Shown: positions 4,636 through 5,923 of the stretch, piece by piece
Layout of the letters: the number at the start of each line of letters is the position of its first letter
Numbering within the stretch: position 1 is the first letter of the stretch
Program-made: the position numbers and the translations under genes
The notes under the pieces: generated by a model
Database searches by the model: none
What the model was told of the DNA's origin: nothing
What the model saw: the letters and a program-made list of their open reading frames with translations, nothing else
DNA from: Candidatus Omnitrophota bacterium
GTDB lineage: Bacteria; Omnitrophota; Gorgyraeia; Gygaellales; Profunditerraquicolaceae
Direction: 5' to 3'
Assembly (NCBI GenBank): GCA_016867095.1
Contig: VGKK01000071.1
Location: 1-5,923 of the forward strand
Length of the DNA stretch: 5,923 nucleotides

Positions 4636-5483
4636 TGGCGGCCTCCCCAAAAATCTACGGTTTACTCGGGTTTCCGGTCAAACACAGCCTTTCCGCCGTA
4701 ATGCACAACGCGGCCTTCCGAGCCCTCAAAATAAACGCCGAATATAAATTATTTGAAATAAAGCCGCAGGGCCTGGAGAAATTCTTCTATAGCCTTGCCG
4801 AAAGGAATATCCGCGGCTTAAATGTCACTATCCCGCATAAAGAAAAAGTCATCCCTTTCCTGGATAATTTGTCTGGCGAGGCCAGGCTCATCGGCGCTGT
4901 CAATACCATTAAGCTGGAAAAGAATAAATTAGAAGGTTTTAATACCGACGGCCAGGGTTTTTTAAGGCACCTTCAGGAAGATTTAAAATTCAATCCCCGG
5001 GCAAAGGTTATCGCTATTGCCGGAGCAGGGGGCGCCAGCCGGGCGATTTCGGTTTACCTGGCCAAGGCAAAACCAAAGGCCATCGCTATTTATGATGTAG
5101 ATGAAAATAAACTAAAATCGCTGGTCACTCACTTAAGGAGCCATTTTCCCGGCATACAGTTTAAAGAGGCAGATGCTGTTGAGGGGCTGGACTTGGAAAA
5201 TGCCGCCTTATTCATTAACGCCACGCCTCTCGGAATGAAAGAAGGGGATCCCCTGGTAATTGATGAAAGCTTTATACACCGGCGCCTTTTAGTCTATGAT
5301 TTAATCTATAACCCGCAAGAGACAAGATTATTAAGGGTTGCCAGGGTTAAGGGCGCGCGCGCAGCCAGCGGCCTGGGGATGCTTTTATACCAGGGGATAG
5401 GGGCCTTTGAAATATGGACAGGCAGGCCCGCTCCGGCAGAAGCAATGAAAGAGGCCCTAAACGAAGGAGTAAAAAAGATATGA
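4635..5483 (+). CDS. aroE: Shikimate dehydrogenase, possibly NAD-linked
   Basis: This 282-residue enzyme reduces 3-dehydroshikimate to shikimate. The substrate domain shows PVKHSLSAVMHNAAF (Ser18 and Ser20 for shikimate), NVTIPHKEKV (catalytic Lys69) and NTDGQGF (catalytic Asp105). The nucleotide domain has GAGGAS (130-135), INATPLGM (194-201) and the closing GLGMLLYQG. At the end of the second strand, where NADPH enzymes have NRTxxR, this protein has DVDENK (154-159), with aspartates in place of Asn and Thr; this points to NAD(H) by inference. The ATG at 4635 is preferred over the TTG one codon upstream. It shares its A with the leuA stop (TGATG), a translational-coupling arrangement, and there is no separate ribosome-binding site. 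Quinate dehydrogenase activity cannot be excluded, but the biosynthetic context supports AroE. Confidence 0.95.
   Translation: MAASPKIYGLLGFPVKHSLSAVMHNAAFRALKINAEYKLFEIKPQGLEKFFYSLAERNIRGLNVTIPHKEKVIPFLDNLSGEARLIGAVNTIKLEKNKLEGFNTDGQGFLRHLQEDLKFNPRAKVIAIAGAGGASRAISVYLAKAKPKAIAIYDVDENKLKSLVTHLRSHFPGIQFKEADAVEGLDLENAALFINATPLGMKEGDPLVIDESFIHRRLLVYDLIYNPQETRLLRVARVKGARAASGLGMLLYQGIGAFEIWTGRPAPAEAMKEALNEGVKKI
5464..5469 (+). promoter_or_regulatory. Shine-Dalgarno of the prepilin peptidase gene, inside aroE
   Basis: AAGGAG lies 10 nt before the ATG at 5480, within the last codons of aroE. Together with the 4-nt ATGA overlap it supports that start and coupled expression. Confidence 0.75.
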
Positions 5484-5923
5484 TCGCCAAAATATTCGTT
5501 TTTATTTTTGGTTCTATCGTCGGCAGTTTTCTGAATGTCTGCATCTACCGGATGCCTAAAGGACAGTCCGTAGTCTGGCCGGGTTCGCATTGCCCAAATT
5601 GCGAAAAGAAAATCCACTGGTACGACAACGCGCCTTTTATCAGCTATGTGGTTTTGCGGGGGAGGTGCCGTTTCTGCAAACAAAAGATATCTCCCGTATA
5701 TTTAATCGTAGAGCTGTTAACGGCAATAATCTTTTTATTGTTTTTTAATTATTTCGGGTTAAACTACGATTTTTTTGTTAACCTGGTTCTTGCCTGTAGT
5801 TTAATCGTGGCTACCTTTATAGACATAAAGCACCGGATTATCCCCGATGAGATTTCCATCGGCGGCATTATCCTGGGGTTTTTATTCAGCGTGATTAGGG
5901 GTTTCCACCTGCGGCCTTTTTTC
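5480..5923 (+). CDS. pilD: Type IV prepilin peptidase / N-methyltransferase, N-terminal part (cut by window end)
   Basis: The first 148 residues are present and the frame is still open at the window end. This inner-membrane bifunctional enzyme cleaves the leader of type IV prepilins or type II secretion pseudopilins and methylates the new N-terminus. A first hydrophobic helix (about 4-22) ends in GSFLNVCIYRMP. The cytoplasmic zinc-type loop has two CxxC pairs (Cys38/Cys41 and Cys63/Cys66) around NAPFISYVVLRGRC. Further membrane helices follow (about 73-92 and 98-113). The first catalytic aspartate of the A24 family is Asp115 in FIDIKHRIIPDE; the second (GxGD motif) lies beyond the window. The ATG overlaps the aroE stop (ATGA) and has a Shine-Dalgarno sequence. 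Whether it serves pili or secretion (PilD or GspO) cannot be decided here. Confidence 0.93.
   Translation, partial: MIAKIFVFIFGSIVGSFLNVCIYRMPKGQSVVWPGSHCPNCEKKIHWYDNAPFISYVVLRGRCRFCKQKISPVYLIVELLTAIIFLLFFNYFGLNYDFFVNLVLACSLIVATFIDIKHRIIPDEISIGGIILGFLFSVIRGFHLRPFF

Noticed and set aside
5306..5683. Reverse-strand ORF of 125 codons across the aroE-pilD junction
   Set aside because: It is antisense to two clearly conserved genes and shows no family motif.

Overview
This window holds a bacterial amino-acid biosynthesis cluster, all on the + strand. It contains the C-terminal half of ilvB (acetolactate synthase large subunit), then complete ilvN/ilvH (small subunit), ilvC (ketol-acid reductoisomerase), leuA (2-isopropylmalate synthase) and aroE (shikimate dehydrogenase), and finally the first 148 codons of a prepilin peptidase (pilD/gspO type). 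The enzymes are confident calls from visible motifs. Moderate G+C, the ilvBNC-leuA-aroE-prepilin peptidase order, an apparently NADH-type reductoisomerase and word-like repeats in the gaps suggest an uncultured Gram-negative-type anaerobe, possibly Candidatus Omnitrophota. That placement is only an impression and was not tested.

Layout. 1-836 is the ilvB 3' part. 837-1061 is a gap almost filled by a branched inverted repeat built of a CCAANNN heptamer. 1062-1535 is ilvN. 1536-1744 is a gap holding a 58-bp-arm inverted repeat built of a TCAGANNN octamer. 1745-2740 is ilvC. 2741-3132 is a 392-bp gap with two ~151-bp units, each made of two hairpins and ending in a copy of the ilvC 3' coding tail, followed by a third word-repeat palindrome built of a GTCACNNN octamer that stops 5 nt before leuA. 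3133-4635 is leuA. aroE (4635-5483) and the prepilin peptidase (5480 onward) follow with 1-nt and 4-nt overlaps.

Function. IlvBN condenses pyruvate (or pyruvate plus 2-oxobutyrate) to acetohydroxy acids, IlvC isomerises and reduces them, and LeuA diverts 2-oxoisovalerate to leucine. IlvD and IlvE are not in the window. AroE performs the NAD(P)H step of the shikimate pathway, and the prepilin peptidase serves type IV pilus or type II secretion. Both reductases (IlvC and AroE) carry acidic residues where NADPH-specific relatives have phosphate-binding Arg/Ser/Thr, so both may use NADH.

The most unusual content is intergenic. Three consecutive gaps each carry a long hairpin whose arms are short tandem words with a strict 7- or 8-nt period. 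The word differs in each gap but the architecture is the same. The ilvC 3' end is also present three times at 151- and 152-nt intervals. I know of no named element family that matches this.
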